Shown: positions 18,471 through 27,309 of the stretch, piece after piece
Numbering within the stretch: the stretch's first letter is position 1
How the letters are laid out: each line of letters starts with the position of its first letter
NCBI RefSeq assembly: GCF_000153465.1
Contig: NZ_CH672387.1
Coordinates: forward strand, 2,581,903-2,645,902
Source of the DNA: Aurantimonas manganoxydans SI85-9A1
GTDB taxonomy: Bacteria > Pseudomonadota > Alphaproteobacteria > Rhizobiales > Rhizobiaceae
Direction of reading: 5' to 3'
Length of the DNA: 64,000 nt
Made by a program: the position numbers and the translations under genes
The notes under the pieces: generated by a model
What the model was told of the DNA's origin: nothing
Database searches by the model: none
The model's input: only the letters and a program-made list of their open reading frames with translations

Positions 18471-18691
18471 GGCCCCTGCCGCCGGCCCGTTTGCGCGGTT
18501 CGCGCCGTGGGCGGCGGCCGGCACGGTCATGGCCTATGCGACCTTCGCCGGGCCCGCGGGGATCACGTCTTGATCTTTACAGGGAAAACCCCGATTTAAC
18601 GCCTTCAAGGGCACAGTGGATCGACGAAGCCCGGTCAGGCGGCAGCGTCGTTCGCGGACCGTTCCTCACACGCGACGGAACAGGCCGCATC

Positions 18692-19375
18692 ATGAGCTTT
18701 TCTGAAGTCCCCGTTCCCAGAGCGTCCTCCGTGTCACCTGCCGTCTTTTCCAGCCTCCGACAATCGCTCCGGCGGCGTGGTGCCAAGCGGCAGAAGCGGA
18801 TTTCGGCGATCCTGCGCGGCCTGTCGCATCGCAACCGTGCCGGCGCAACGATCGGCGAGCTCTCCCAGGCCTTCGACACCCGCTCCTTCGGCGCCTTCTT
18901 CATCCTGTTCGGCGGCTTGAACCTCGTGCCGCTGCCACCCGGCGCGTCGATCTTTCTCGGCCTGCCGCTGGTGCTGTTCACGCTGCAACTGGCGGTCGGC
19001 CGGCGTCGGCTGTGGCTGCCCGAGCGCATCCGCACGATCCGGATCACCTCCGAGATGCTGGGGCGCGTCGTCACCCGCATCGGACCGATGCTGCGCCGGA
19101 TCGAGCGGCTCGCCCGGCATCGCTACTGGCCCGAGCCCGAATGGCTGCTGCTCTCGGGCATCGGCTGGTTCTGCTTCGTCATGTCGATCCTGATCGCCAT
19201 TCCGTTTCCGCTGACCAACATGTTCCCGGGCGTCTCCGTCGCCATCGCCGGCATCGCCATCACGGCGCGCGACGGCCTCTGGCTGATCGCCTCGATCCTC
19301 GTCGGCATCGCCTCGACGATCTTTCTCCTCAGCGTCTACGGCGCCGCAGCCCTGGCCGTGATGGGGCTGTTCTAG
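18692..19375 (+). CDS. exoD: exopolysaccharide synthesis protein ExoD family
   Basis: This 227-aa membrane protein matches the ExoD family, with a cytoplasmic N-terminus rich in Arg/Lys and four or so hydrophobic helices. The central stretch FGAFFILFGGLNLVPLPPGA is typical. In rhizobia exoD mutants make altered exopolysaccharide and are alkali sensitive; the molecular role is not known. The frame is open well upstream through the DUF1638 gene, but the ATG at 18692 gives a protein of the usual family length. It interrupts the methyl-transfer genes without an obvious functional link. Confidence 0.8.
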   Translation: MSFSEVPVPRASSVSPAVFSSLRQSLRRRGAKRQKRISAILRGLSHRNRAGATIGELSQAFDTRSFGAFFILFGGLNLVPLPPGASIFLGLPLVLFTLQLAVGRRRLWLPERIRTIRITSEMLGRVVTRIGPMLRRIERLARHRYWPEPEWLLLSGIGWFCFVMSILIAIPFPLTNMFPGVSVAIAGIAITARDGLWLIASILVGIASTIFLLSVYGAAALAVMGLF

Positions 19376-19532
19376 CCGCCCTACGCCACCCCGGCCGCCG
19401 TGGTCGGGCCGCATCAGGACGCCTGTCCCCGCGCCCCGCGCGCCCAATGTCGCAAACGACATCACGGCCCGTCGCGCCCGGCATATCCGCACCGTTTCCA
19501 TCGGACCACAGTGGGGTCATCGGAGGTGGCGG

Positions 19533-19832
19533 ATGGCAGAACTGCAGATCGTCTACTGGCGTGACATTCCCGCCCAGATCGTGGTGCGGCAGGGTCGCAA
19601 ATCCGCCCGCCGCGAACTTCCCTCCCGCTTCATCGAGGCCATCGACCGCTGCGCCATGCGCGTCGGCGCGAAGGACAGCGACGCCTATCTCGCCGAATGG
19701 CGGCGGGGCTCGTCGCCGGCCGAGGTGAGCGACCTCGAAGCCGAAGCCGAACGGCTGACCCGCGATATCGAACAGAGCTACGATGGCGACCGTCTCAAGG
19801 CGCTCGTCGCGAACGAGGGGCGCGAACCATGA
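19533..19832 (+). CDS. PF13769 "virulence factor" small protein coupled to MetF-like gene
   Basis: This 99-aa protein matches the Virulence_fact family (PF13769). That name is historical; the context here is one-carbon metabolism. It has MAELQIVYWRDIPAQIVVRQG at its start region and a charged helical C-terminus. A GGAGG ribosome-binding site precedes the ATG. Its TGA overlaps the ATG of the MetF-like reductase gene (ATGA), so the two proteins are made together and may form a complex. A role as accessory subunit of the reductase is inference from this coupling. Confidence 0.78.
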   Translation: MAELQIVYWRDIPAQIVVRQGRKSARRELPSRFIEAIDRCAMRVGAKDSDAYLAEWRRGSSPAEVSDLEAEAERLTRDIEQSYDGDRLKALVANEGREP

Positions 19833-20737
19833 AGCCGATCGGATACGACCTGCACGCCGGCCGCACGGCCATGCCCGCCTCCATCGAGATCGCCCCGCGC
19901 CAGGCGCTGGAATCGCGCGATCTGCCGGGGCTCTTTCCGCCCGGCACGAAGACCTATCTCTGCGATGTCGGCGTCGATGCGGTGAAGGATTTCGTCCGCG
20001 CCGTCCGCCGGGTCCGCGACCTCGGCTATGAACCGGTGCCGCACATTCCGGCGCGCCGCATGCGCAGTCGTGCCGAATTGCGCGATCGCGTCCAGGCCTA
20101 TGCCGAGGAAGGCGGCGCCAGCGACGTGCTGGTGGTCGGCGGCGGACTGACGCGACCGGCCGGGCCCTACAGCTCGACCATGGAAGTCCTGTCGACGGGC
20201 ATTTTAGACCGTCACGGCTTTCGCGACATCGGCGTCGCCGGCCACCCGGAGGGGACGCCGGACTTCTCCGCCGCCACCGCCGCCGAGGCGCTGCGGCTCA
20301 AACGCGATTTCGCCAGGCGCAGCGACGCCCGGCTGCGGATCGTCACGCAGTTCGGCTTCGACGCGGCGGTGTATCTGCAATGGGCGGAGTCCGTTCGCGC
20401 GGCGGGCATCGACCTGCCGATCCATCTCGGTGTCGCCGGCCCGGCGAAGATCGCGACGCTGATCCGCTTCGCGGCCCTCTGCGGCATCGGCAATTCGGTG
20501 TCTGTCCTGAAGAAGCGGCCGAGCGCTCTCACCGCGCTCGCCACCTCCCATTCGCCCGAATCCGTCGCCGGGCCGATCGAGCGGCACTGGGCCGAGACGC
20601 CCGACACACGCGTCCGGCAGCTTCACGTCTTTCCCTTCGGCGGGCTCGCGGCCTCGGCGCAGTGGCTCTACGGCCGCGGCTCCTGGATGGACGCGACGGC
20701 GATCCAGACGGTGGCGGGCACCCGCCAGCACGCCTGA
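19829..20737 (+). CDS. methylenetetrahydrofolate reductase-like protein (MetF family)
   Basis: This 302-aa protein has the TIM-barrel layout of methylene-THF reductases: VGVDAVKDFVRAVRRVRDLG, PVPHIPARRM, and DVLVVGGGLTRPAGPY. MetF enzymes interconvert 5,10-methylene-THF and 5-methyl-THF using flavin. In a catabolic methyl-transfer operon it would run toward methylene-THF, oxidising methyl groups taken from amines. It is divergent from housekeeping MetF and lacks the usual N-terminal motifs, so its partner protein upstream may matter. The methyl-THF:corrinoid transferase gene follows 43 bases downstream. Confidence 0.82.
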   Translation: MKPIGYDLHAGRTAMPASIEIAPRQALESRDLPGLFPPGTKTYLCDVGVDAVKDFVRAVRRVRDLGYEPVPHIPARRMRSRAELRDRVQAYAEEGGASDVLVVGGGLTRPAGPYSSTMEVLSTGILDRHGFRDIGVAGHPEGTPDFSAATAAEALRLKRDFARRSDARLRIVTQFGFDAAVYLQWAESVRAAGIDLPIHLGVAGPAKIATLIRFAALCGIGNSVSVLKKRPSALTALATSHSPESVAGPIERHWAETPDTRVRQLHVFPFGGLAASAQWLYGRGSWMDATAIQTVAGTRQHA

Positions 20738-20780
20738 CGCCGCTTACCGCGCGACGCCTTCACCGACCGGAGCTTCGGCC

Positions 20781-21734
20781 ATGACCCGCACCATTGTCGC
20801 ATCCGCCAGCCGCGAGGTTGTGATCGGCTTCAACCAGCCCTTCTGCGTCATCGGCGAACGCATCAATCCGACCGGCCGCAAGATCCTCGCCGCCGAGATG
20901 GTCGCGGGCAATTTCGAGACGGTGACGCGCGATGTCCTCGCCCAGGTCGCCGCCGGCGCCACCATGCTCGACGTCAATGCCGGCGTCACCGCGGTCGACC
21001 CGAACGTCTCCGAACCGCCGCTGCTGGTCGAGACCATCCGCCTCGTCCAGAGCCTCACCGACCTGCCGATCTCGATCGACTCCTCCGTCTCCCCGGCGCT
21101 GAGCGCCGCGCTGGCCGTCGCCAAGGGACGGCCGCTGGTCAATTCGGTCACCGGCGAGGTGGAAAAGCTCGAGGCGATCCTGCCGCTGGTGAAGAAATAC
21201 GACGTGCCGGTCGTTGCCATCTCCAATGACGAGACCGGCATCTCCGAAGACCCGGACGTGCGCTTCGAGGTGGCGAGGCGCATCGTCCGCCATGCCGCCG
21301 ATTACGGCATCAGTGCCGCCGACATCGTCGTCGATCCGCTGGTCATGCCGATCGGCGCGATGGGCACCGCCGGCCGGCAGGTCTTCGCGCTGGTCCGCCG
21401 GCTGCGCGAGGAGTTGGGCGTGAACACCACCTGCGGTGCGTCGAACATCTCCTTCGGCCTGCCCCACCGTCACGCCGTCAACGCCGCCTTCCTGCCCATG
21501 GCCATCGCCGCCGGCATGACCTCTGCGATCATGAATCCCTGCCGGCCGCAGGAGATGGAGGCGGTGCGGGCCGCCAACGTGCTGATGGGCAACGACCCGT
21601 CCTGCGGCGAGTGGATCCGCCACTATCGCGACGTGGCGCCGGCGGGCAGCGCGTCCGCTGCGGCCGCCGCTCCTGCCACCGGAGGGGGCGGGCGGCGGCG
21701 CGGTGGACGCGAAGGTCGGAGGGCCGCGTCTTGA
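20781..21734 (+). CDS. methyltetrahydrofolate:corrinoid methyltransferase (MtgA/AcsE type)
   Basis: This 317-aa protein has a pterin-binding TIM barrel like AcsE/MtvA/MtgA. Visible motifs are GERINPTGRK, MLDVNAGV, ISIDSS and VVDPLVMPIGA, which hold the folate. It exchanges a methyl group between methyl-corrinoid protein and THF. Together with the MttB-like protein and the corrinoid protein it makes a complete three-part methyl-transfer chain. The C-terminal tail is Ala/Gly/Arg-rich and probably disordered. A CGGAG ribosome-binding site precedes the ATG. Confidence 0.9.
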   Translation: MTRTIVASASREVVIGFNQPFCVIGERINPTGRKILAAEMVAGNFETVTRDVLAQVAAGATMLDVNAGVTAVDPNVSEPPLLVETIRLVQSLTDLPISIDSSVSPALSAALAVAKGRPLVNSVTGEVEKLEAILPLVKKYDVPVVAISNDETGISEDPDVRFEVARRIVRHAADYGISAADIVVDPLVMPIGAMGTAGRQVFALVRRLREELGVNTTCGASNISFGLPHRHAVNAAFLPMAIAAGMTSAIMNPCRPQEMEAVRAANVLMGNDPSCGEWIRHYRDVAPAGSASAAAAAPATGGGGRRRGGREGRRAAS

Positions 21735-21866
21735 CCGGCCGGCCGTTTAAGCTGCGGATCGTGTCGTTGCGGCGCTTTTTGCAGGTGCGAAATAAAGCTA
21801 CTGACCGGGAGACCATTTCGCCATCTGGCGCGTTTGGTAGAAACTACCGAACAAGGAACACCCCGC

Positions 21867-22232
21867 ATGAGCCGCAACCCGAACCCCGCGTCCTTCTTCC
21901 ACGCACCGAAGACGGCGGCGGAACTTACGACGCTGATGCTGATGTCGCCCTTCGTCATCGGCACGCGCCTGACCCAGTTCTCGATGGCCGCCGCGTCGCC
22001 GCAGGCCAAGGATCGCGACGAAGTCTCCCGCATGCTGAGCGAAAAGATGCAGGCGGCCGGCGAATCCATCGTGGCCATGAACCTTGCCACCATCGAGGCG
22101 ATGACCTCGCTCGCCATGGCAACGGTTTTCGGCTCCGGCCGCAGCAGCAACCATGGCGACACGATCCTGTCGGCCGGGCTGAAGCCCTATTCCCAGCGCG
22201 TGCGCGCCAACCGCAAGCGTCTCGCCCAGTAA
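21867..22232 (+). CDS. hypothetical 121-aa protein inside the corrinoid operon
   Basis: The protein starts MSRNPNPASFFHAPKTAAEL and is largely amphipathic helix with many Ala, Met and Ser (LTTLMLMSPFVIGTRL; EAMTSLAMATVFG). It looks like a phasin-like or structural helical protein, but I cannot assign a family with certainty. An AAGGAA ribosome-binding site supports the ATG at 21867. It lies 26 bases ahead of the corrinoid activator gene on the same strand, so it is very probably cotranscribed with the methyl-transfer genes. Confidence 0.65.
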   Translation: MSRNPNPASFFHAPKTAAELTTLMLMSPFVIGTRLTQFSMAAASPQAKDRDEVSRMLSEKMQAAGESIVAMNLATIEAMTSLAMATVFGSGRSSNHGDTILSAGLKPYSQRVRANRKRLAQ

Positions 22233-22257
22233 GCCTCAGCCGGAACACGGCGCGCCG

Positions 22258-24537
22258 ATGACCACCGGCGCCGATCCTCTCGTCCTGTTCATGCCGTCCG
22301 GCCGCCGCGGGCGTTTTCCCCGGGGCACGCCCGTCATCGAGGCGGCGCGGACGCTCGGGGTCTATGTCGAAAGCGTCTGCGGCGGGCGCGGCATCTGCGG
22401 GCGCTGCCAGATCGAGGTCGCCGAAGGCGTCTTCGCCAAGCACAAGATCATCTCGGCCGCCGACCATCTCTCCGCCTGGTCGGCCAAGGAAGCGCGCTAC
22501 GCCGCCAAGCGGCCTTTCCCACCGGGCCGCCGCCTGTCCTGCTCGGCGACCATCGAAGGCGACCTCGTCGTCGACCTGCCCACCGGCATGGCGGTCAATT
22601 CCGCCGTCGTGCGCAAGGCCGTCGACACCCGCGACTTTCCCCGCGATCCGGCCATCCGCCTCCTCTATGTCGAGGTCGCCGAGCCCGACATGCACGCGCC
22701 GCTCGGCGATCTCGACCGGATCTTCGCGGCGTTGGAGCGCGATTGGGACGTGGCGGCGCCGATCGTCGATCCGGCGATCCTGCCCGAGGTCCAGGCGATC
22801 CTGCGCCGCGGCGGCTGGAGAGTGACCTGCGCCATCGCGCTGGACCGGGACGACGAGCGTCCGCGCCTCATGGGCCTCTATCCGGGCTTGAAGAACGAGG
22901 CCTATGGCATCGCGGTCGACATCGGCTCGACGACCATCGCGCTGCATCTCTCCTCGCTGCTGTCCGGCGCGACCATCGCATCGGCGGGGGCGCCCAATCC
23001 GCAGATCCGCTTCGGCGAAGATCTGATGAGCCGGGTGTCCTACGTGATGATGAACCCGCAGGGCCGGCCGCAGATGACCGTGGCGGTCCGCGCCGCGATC
23101 CAGGCGCTGATCGAAGAGGTCGCGGCGGAGGCGCGCATCGCCACCGACGACATCATGGACTGCGTCTTCGTCGGCAATCCGATCATGCATCATCTGTTTC
23201 TCGGCATCGATCCGACCGAGCTCGGCCAGGCGCCCTTCGCGCTGGCGGTTTCGGGCGCCGTCGCCGTGCCGGCCAGCGATCTCGACCTGACGCTGCATCC
23301 CGCAGCCCGCGCCTATCTCCTGCCCTGCATCGCCGGCCATGTCGGCGCCGATGCGGCCGCCGTGACGCTGTCGGAAGGACCGCACCGGCAGGACGAGACC
23401 ATGCTGATCGTCGATGTGGGCACCAATGCCGAAATCGTGCTCGGCAACCGCAGCCGGCTGCTGGCCGCCTCCTCGCCCACCGGCCCGGCCTTCGAGGGGG
23501 CCGAGATCTCCAGCGGCCAGCGCGCGGCGCCCGGCGCGATCGAGCGCGTGCGGATCGATCCCCACACGCTGGAGCCGCGCTTCAAGGTGATCGGCGTCGA
23601 GACATGGTCGCACGAGCCCGGCTTCGCCGAGGCCGCGCGGGCCGTCGGCGTTACCGGCATCTGCGGCTCGGGCATCATCGAGGTCATCGCCGAGATGTTC
23701 CTCGCCGGGATCGTCACCGAGGACGGCGTTATCGACGGCGCGCTCGCCGCGCGGTCGCCGCGGATCGTGCGGGAGGGTCGCACCTTCGCCTATGTGCTGC
23801 ACGAGACCGCCGACCAGACGATCCGCGTCCTGCAGACCGACATCCGCGCCATCCAGCTCGGCAAGGCGGCCCTTTACGCCGGTATCAAGCTGCTGATGGA
23901 CCGGTTCGCGGTTCCGCCTGCGCTGGCCGTCCCGGCACCGACCTCCGCACCCGCCGCCGCTTCGGACGATCTGCCGCTCGACCTCGACCCGGCCGAAGCC
24001 CCGGCTCTCGCCGACGCTCTGTTTGCCGCGCAGGCCGGCAGGGCCGCCGAGCCGGCCATTTCGCCGCCGCCGCCCCTTCCCGTACCCGAGACGACCGCGA
24101 CGGCGGCGCCGATCCGCATCGACCGGATCGCGCTGGCCGGCGCCTTCGGCTCCTTCATCGAGCCGCGCTATGCGATGATCCTGGGACTGGTGCCCGATTG
24201 CGACCTGGCCAAATGCGGCTCGATCGGCAACGCGGCGGGCGCCGGCGCCCGCATGGCGCTGCTCAACCGCGCCTATCGTCGCGAGATCGAGGCGACGGTC
24301 ACCCGCATCGCCAAGATTGAGACCGCGCTGGAGCCCGACTTCCAGCGCCATTTCGTCGCCGCCATGGCGTTTCCGAACAAGCTCGACGCCTATCCCGAAC
24401 TCTGCCGGGTGCAGCCACTGCCCAATCGCGGCGCGGACGGCAGCGTCCTCGCAAATCGCCCGGACACTGCCGGCAGTCCCGTCGGCGACGGGCGCCGGCG
24501 CCGCGCCGGATCGCGCGCGCGCGAGCGCCAGGCCTGA
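22258..24537 (+). CDS. ASKHA-domain corrinoid activation protein (RamA/RACo-like)
   Basis: This 759-aa protein begins with a plant-type [2Fe-2S] ferredoxin domain: C-x5-C-x2-C in VCGGRGICGRCQ (about residues 40-50) and a fourth Cys in RLSCSATIEG. A linker region follows, then an ASKHA ATPase domain with DIGSTTIALHL near residue 221 and DVGTNAEIVLG near residue 388. Such proteins use ATP and an electron to rescue corrinoid proteins oxidised to Co(II). A Pro/Ala-rich insert (about residues 547-618) splits the C-terminal part before LAGAFGSFIEPRYA. It supports the corrinoid protein encoded at 16757-17449. No clear ribosome-binding site is visible. Confidence 0.9.
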   Translation: MTTGADPLVLFMPSGRRGRFPRGTPVIEAARTLGVYVESVCGGRGICGRCQIEVAEGVFAKHKIISAADHLSAWSAKEARYAAKRPFPPGRRLSCSATIEGDLVVDLPTGMAVNSAVVRKAVDTRDFPRDPAIRLLYVEVAEPDMHAPLGDLDRIFAALERDWDVAAPIVDPAILPEVQAILRRGGWRVTCAIALDRDDERPRLMGLYPGLKNEAYGIAVDIGSTTIALHLSSLLSGATIASAGAPNPQIRFGEDLMSRVSYVMMNPQGRPQMTVAVRAAIQALIEEVAAEARIATDDIMDCVFVGNPIMHHLFLGIDPTELGQAPFALAVSGAVAVPASDLDLTLHPAARAYLLPCIAGHVGADAAAVTLSEGPHRQDETMLIVDVGTNAEIVLGNRSRLLAASSPTGPAFEGAEISSGQRAAPGAIERVRIDPHTLEPRFKVIGVETWSHEPGFAEAARAVGVTGICGSGIIEVIAEMFLAGIVTEDGVIDGALAARSPRIVREGRTFAYVLHETADQTIRVLQTDIRAIQLGKAALYAGIKLLMDRFAVPPALAVPAPTSAPAAASDDLPLDLDPAEAPALADALFAAQAGRAAEPAISPPPPLPVPETTATAAPIRIDRIALAGAFGSFIEPRYAMILGLVPDCDLAKCGSIGNAAGAGARMALLNRAYRREIEATVTRIAKIETALEPDFQRHFVAAMAFPNKLDAYPELCRVQPLPNRGADGSVLANRPDTAGSPVGDGRRRRAGSRARERQA

Positions 24538-24753
24538 CCGCAAACGCGGCGACGCTTGCAACACCGGACGCAAATTCAGCCCCGAACGGCGCGAATTTCC
24601 GCCGCATCAGCGAGAAACGATCGAAGTTTTGCCCGCCAACCGTTGCGCCGGGACGCGCGGAGGCTTATCCAACGGCATCCATAGCGATGACAGGCGACCC
24701 CGAAATCCGCGCAGGCATTGCGCGGCGCCGTACCGACGACCACTGGTGATGAT

Positions 24754-25119
24754 TTGAAGCCCAAGGATACCGATTTCGCCGAACGCCGTAATGCGGCGCG
24801 CGATGCAAAGCTGGCGCTGCTGCAGAAGGCCAAGGAGCGGCTGGACAGCCCCGAGGCCGAGCAGGCCCGGCAGGAACGCGCGGAGATCGCAGCGGCCCGT
24901 GAGGAGCGCCTCGCCAAGAAGCGCGCCGAAGACGAGGTGAAGGCCCGCGAGAAGGCCGCGCGCGACGCCGAGGCGGAAGCCGAGCGGCTCGCCGAGGAAG
25001 AGGCCCGCAAGGCCGAAAAGAACCGGCCGCTGGCGCAGATGGTCGCCGACGAGGCCGCCAAGAAGGCCGAGCGCGACGCCCGCTACGCCGCCCGCAAGGC
25101 GCGCAAGGGCAAGAAGTAA
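24754..25119 (+). CDS. DUF6481-like coiled-coil protein
   Basis: This roughly 121-aa protein is almost entirely charged helix, rich in Ala, Glu, Lys and Arg, and ends in KARKGKK. It resembles the DUF6481 family of alphaproteobacteria, whose function is unknown. The start is uncertain: no in-frame ATG precedes the conserved region, and TTG codons at 24718 and 24754 are both possible. The second gives the more family-like N-terminus (KPKDTDFAERR). It is not clearly part of the methyl-transfer operon. Confidence 0.6.
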   Translation: MKPKDTDFAERRNAARDAKLALLQKAKERLDSPEAEQARQERAEIAAAREERLAKKRAEDEVKAREKAARDAEAEAERLAEEEARKAEKNRPLAQMVADEAAKKAERDARYAARKARKGKK

Positions 25120-25248
25120 TCCGCACCCGCCGATCGCCGTCGACTGGCTGACATCGGCGGCCGTTCCCGGCTTGCGAAACCCGTCATTCCACTCCACCTT
25201 GGGCCGCGCACGCGATGCGTGAATGGCCCTTGATGCGGAGCGGGCGGT

Positions 25249-26301
25249 ATGGGTCCAGGAAATGCGGGCGGCCGGATCGACAAGTCCCGGCTCGGCGCGA
25301 GCGAGGGCACGGGCTCCGGTCCGAAGCGGACCATCGTCTTCCTGCTCGTTCCGAACTTCTCGATGATCGCCTTTGCGACCGCCATCGAGCCGTTGCGGAT
25401 TGCCAACCGGGTCGTCGGCCGCGAGATCTATCGCTGGCGCCTCGCCTCGCCGAACGGTGAGCCGGTCCACGCCTCCAACGGCGTCGAGGTGGCCGTCACC
25501 AGTTCGGTGGAAGCCGAGCGCAGGGCGTTGCCCTCCGAGCACCGGCCATCGATGGTGTTCGCCTGTTCCGGCGTCTTCGTCGAGGACTTCACCGACAAGA
25601 CCAGCTTTTCCTATCTGCGTGAGAGCCACCAGCGCGGCATCAGCGTCGGCGGCCTGTGCACCGGGGCGTGGATTCTCGCCCGCGCCGGGCTCCTGGCCGA
25701 CCGGCGCTGCGCCATCCACTGGGAAAACCTGCCCGGCTTCTCCGAGGCCTTCCCGCGGGTCGACGCCTATGCCGATCTCTACGAGATCGACCACAACATC
25801 TACACCTGCGCCGGCGGCACCGCCGCCCTCGACATGATGCTGACGCTGATCGGCGAGGATCTCGGCGAGGACGTGGTCAACCGGGTCTGCGAGCAGGCTT
25901 TGACCGACCGGGTCCGCAGTTCACAGGATCGCCAGCGCCTGCCGCTGCGCGCCCGGCTCGGCGTGCAGCATTCCAAGGTGCTGCGGGTCATCGAGATCAT
26001 GGAGGCCAACCTCGCCGATCCGCTGTCGCTGGTCGAGATCGCCGAGGATGTCGGCCTGTCGCGACGCCAGGTGGAGCGGCTGTTCCACCGGGAGATGGGC
26101 CGCTCGCCGGCCCGCTATTATCTGGAGATCCGGCTCGACCGGGCCCGGCATCTGCTGCTGCAGTCGCAATTGCCGATCGTCGAGATCGCGGTGGCCAGCG
26201 GCTTCGTCTCGGCCTCGCATTTTTCCAAATGCTACCGCGAGCTCTATTCGCGCTCGCCCCAGCAGGAGCGCGCCACGCGTTCGGTCCTCGCCCCGGCCTG
26301 A
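25249..26301 (+). CDS. GlxA/GbdR-like AraC-family transcriptional regulator
   Basis: This 350-aa regulator has an N-terminal DJ-1/PfpI-like domain (about residues 27-195) and a C-terminal AraC HTH domain (about 240-340). The HTH includes LVEIAEDVGLSRRQVERLF and IVEIAVASGFVSASHFSKCYR. GbdR of Pseudomonas, which activates glycine betaine and dimethylglycine catabolic genes, has this architecture. Its place between corrinoid demethylation genes and the dimethylglycine-oxidase-like gene makes it the likely regulator of the island. A GGAG ribosome-binding site precedes the ATG. The ligand and operator cannot be read from the sequence. Confidence 0.85.
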   Translation: MGPGNAGGRIDKSRLGASEGTGSGPKRTIVFLLVPNFSMIAFATAIEPLRIANRVVGREIYRWRLASPNGEPVHASNGVEVAVTSSVEAERRALPSEHRPSMVFACSGVFVEDFTDKTSFSYLRESHQRGISVGGLCTGAWILARAGLLADRRCAIHWENLPGFSEAFPRVDAYADLYEIDHNIYTCAGGTAALDMMLTLIGEDLGEDVVNRVCEQALTDRVRSSQDRQRLPLRARLGVQHSKVLRVIEIMEANLADPLSLVEIAEDVGLSRRQVERLFHREMGRSPARYYLEIRLDRARHLLLQSQLPIVEIAVASGFVSASHFSKCYRELYSRSPQQERATRSVLAPA

Positions 26302-26336
26302 CGGGCGGCGCATCACCGCCTCTACGAAGCGCGGAG

Positions 26337-27230
26337 CTAGAAATCCTCTATCCAGCGGCGCTGCCGCTCCTGCCACTGACGCTCACCGATCAGGCAGTCG
26401 CTGCTGGCCGTCTCCTGCACCGGCACCACGGCAGGCACGTGCAGGGCCGGATCGGGCCAGCCATCGGCCAGTTCCATCACCAGCTTGCGGCGGACGGCGG
26501 CCGGAAACTGGTCCCATTCGTTGACCGGGATCATGAACGCGCCGGGGCCGCCGATGACGCAATCGGCGTAGTAGCGGTCGAGATCGGGGATCGAGCCCCA
26601 TGAGCTGAAGCCGCCGGTGGTCATCAACGGCAGCCCGTTGATGACGATGCCGCGGGCGATCGCCGCGTCGCGCGCTTCGGTGACCATGCGGCCCTGGTTG
26701 TTCGGCCCGTCGCCGGAAATGTCGATGACCCGCCGCAGGCCGGCATAGCCATTGTTGTCGAAGAGGGTGGCGGCATAGTCGATGGCCGAGGAGATCGAGG
26801 TGCGCCGTTCGCGATCCGGCTCCTCCGTCTGCAGGCGATAGGCGAAGCCGTCAGCCGCCTCGCGGGAATCGATCAGCGTCCAGGACACCACGACCGCCTG
26901 CGACAGGGTGCCGGCCCATTCGATATAGGCGACGGCGACGCGGCCATGCGGCCCGCCGAGGATCGCCTTCTGCACGTCCTCGCTGCGAAAGGCGGCGGCA
27001 TAGCCGGCCCGCTGAATCTCCTGTTCGCCGCGATCCATCGACCAGGAGACGTCGACGGCGAGAACCAGCTCGGCGTCGACCCTGATGCCGTCGTCCGGGC
27101 TGGCTCCGAGGTCGGAACCGAGATCGCGCAGGCCGCGCTGCTGTGCGCCGGCCGCCGCATGTCCGGTCAGCGCCGCCAGAAGCGCCAGCGCCGCCGACAG
27201 GAAGGCAAGGATCAGGGTGCGATGTCCCAT
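26337..27230 (-). CDS. DUF1194 (von Willebrand A-like) exported protein
   Basis: This 297-aa protein has a hydrophobic signal sequence (LILAFLSAALALLAALTGHA) and a VWA-like domain with the MIDAS-type motif DVSWSMD near residue 60. DUF1194 proteins are periplasmic, of unknown function, and common in alphaproteobacteria. Other conserved patches are DISGDGPNNQG and NGLPLMTTGG. It converges on the regulator gene with 35 bases between them. No functional link to betaine use is evident. Confidence 0.82.
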   Translation of the reverse strand: MGHRTLILAFLSAALALLAALTGHAAAGAQQRGLRDLGSDLGASPDDGIRVDAELVLAVDVSWSMDRGEQEIQRAGYAAAFRSEDVQKAILGGPHGRVAVAYIEWAGTLSQAVVVSWTLIDSREAADGFAYRLQTEEPDRERRTSISSAIDYAATLFDNNGYAGLRRVIDISGDGPNNQGRMVTEARDAAIARGIVINGLPLMTTGGFSSWGSIPDLDRYYADCVIGGPGAFMIPVNEWDQFPAAVRRKLVMELADGWPDPALHVPAVVPVQETASSDCLIGERQWQERQRRWIEDF

Positions 27231-27309
27231 TATGGAAGCGTCACGCCGGATGGCCGGCCGCGCAATTCACAAAGGCGTCACCTCGGCCCTCGCCTTCCAG
27301 CGAGGCCAA

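Noticed and set aside
21955-24573. Very long open frame on the minus strand opposite the corrinoid activator gene
   Set aside because: It is antisense to a well-supported gene, is full of Arg/Gly/Asp repeats typical of GC-rich shadow frames, and shows no domain.
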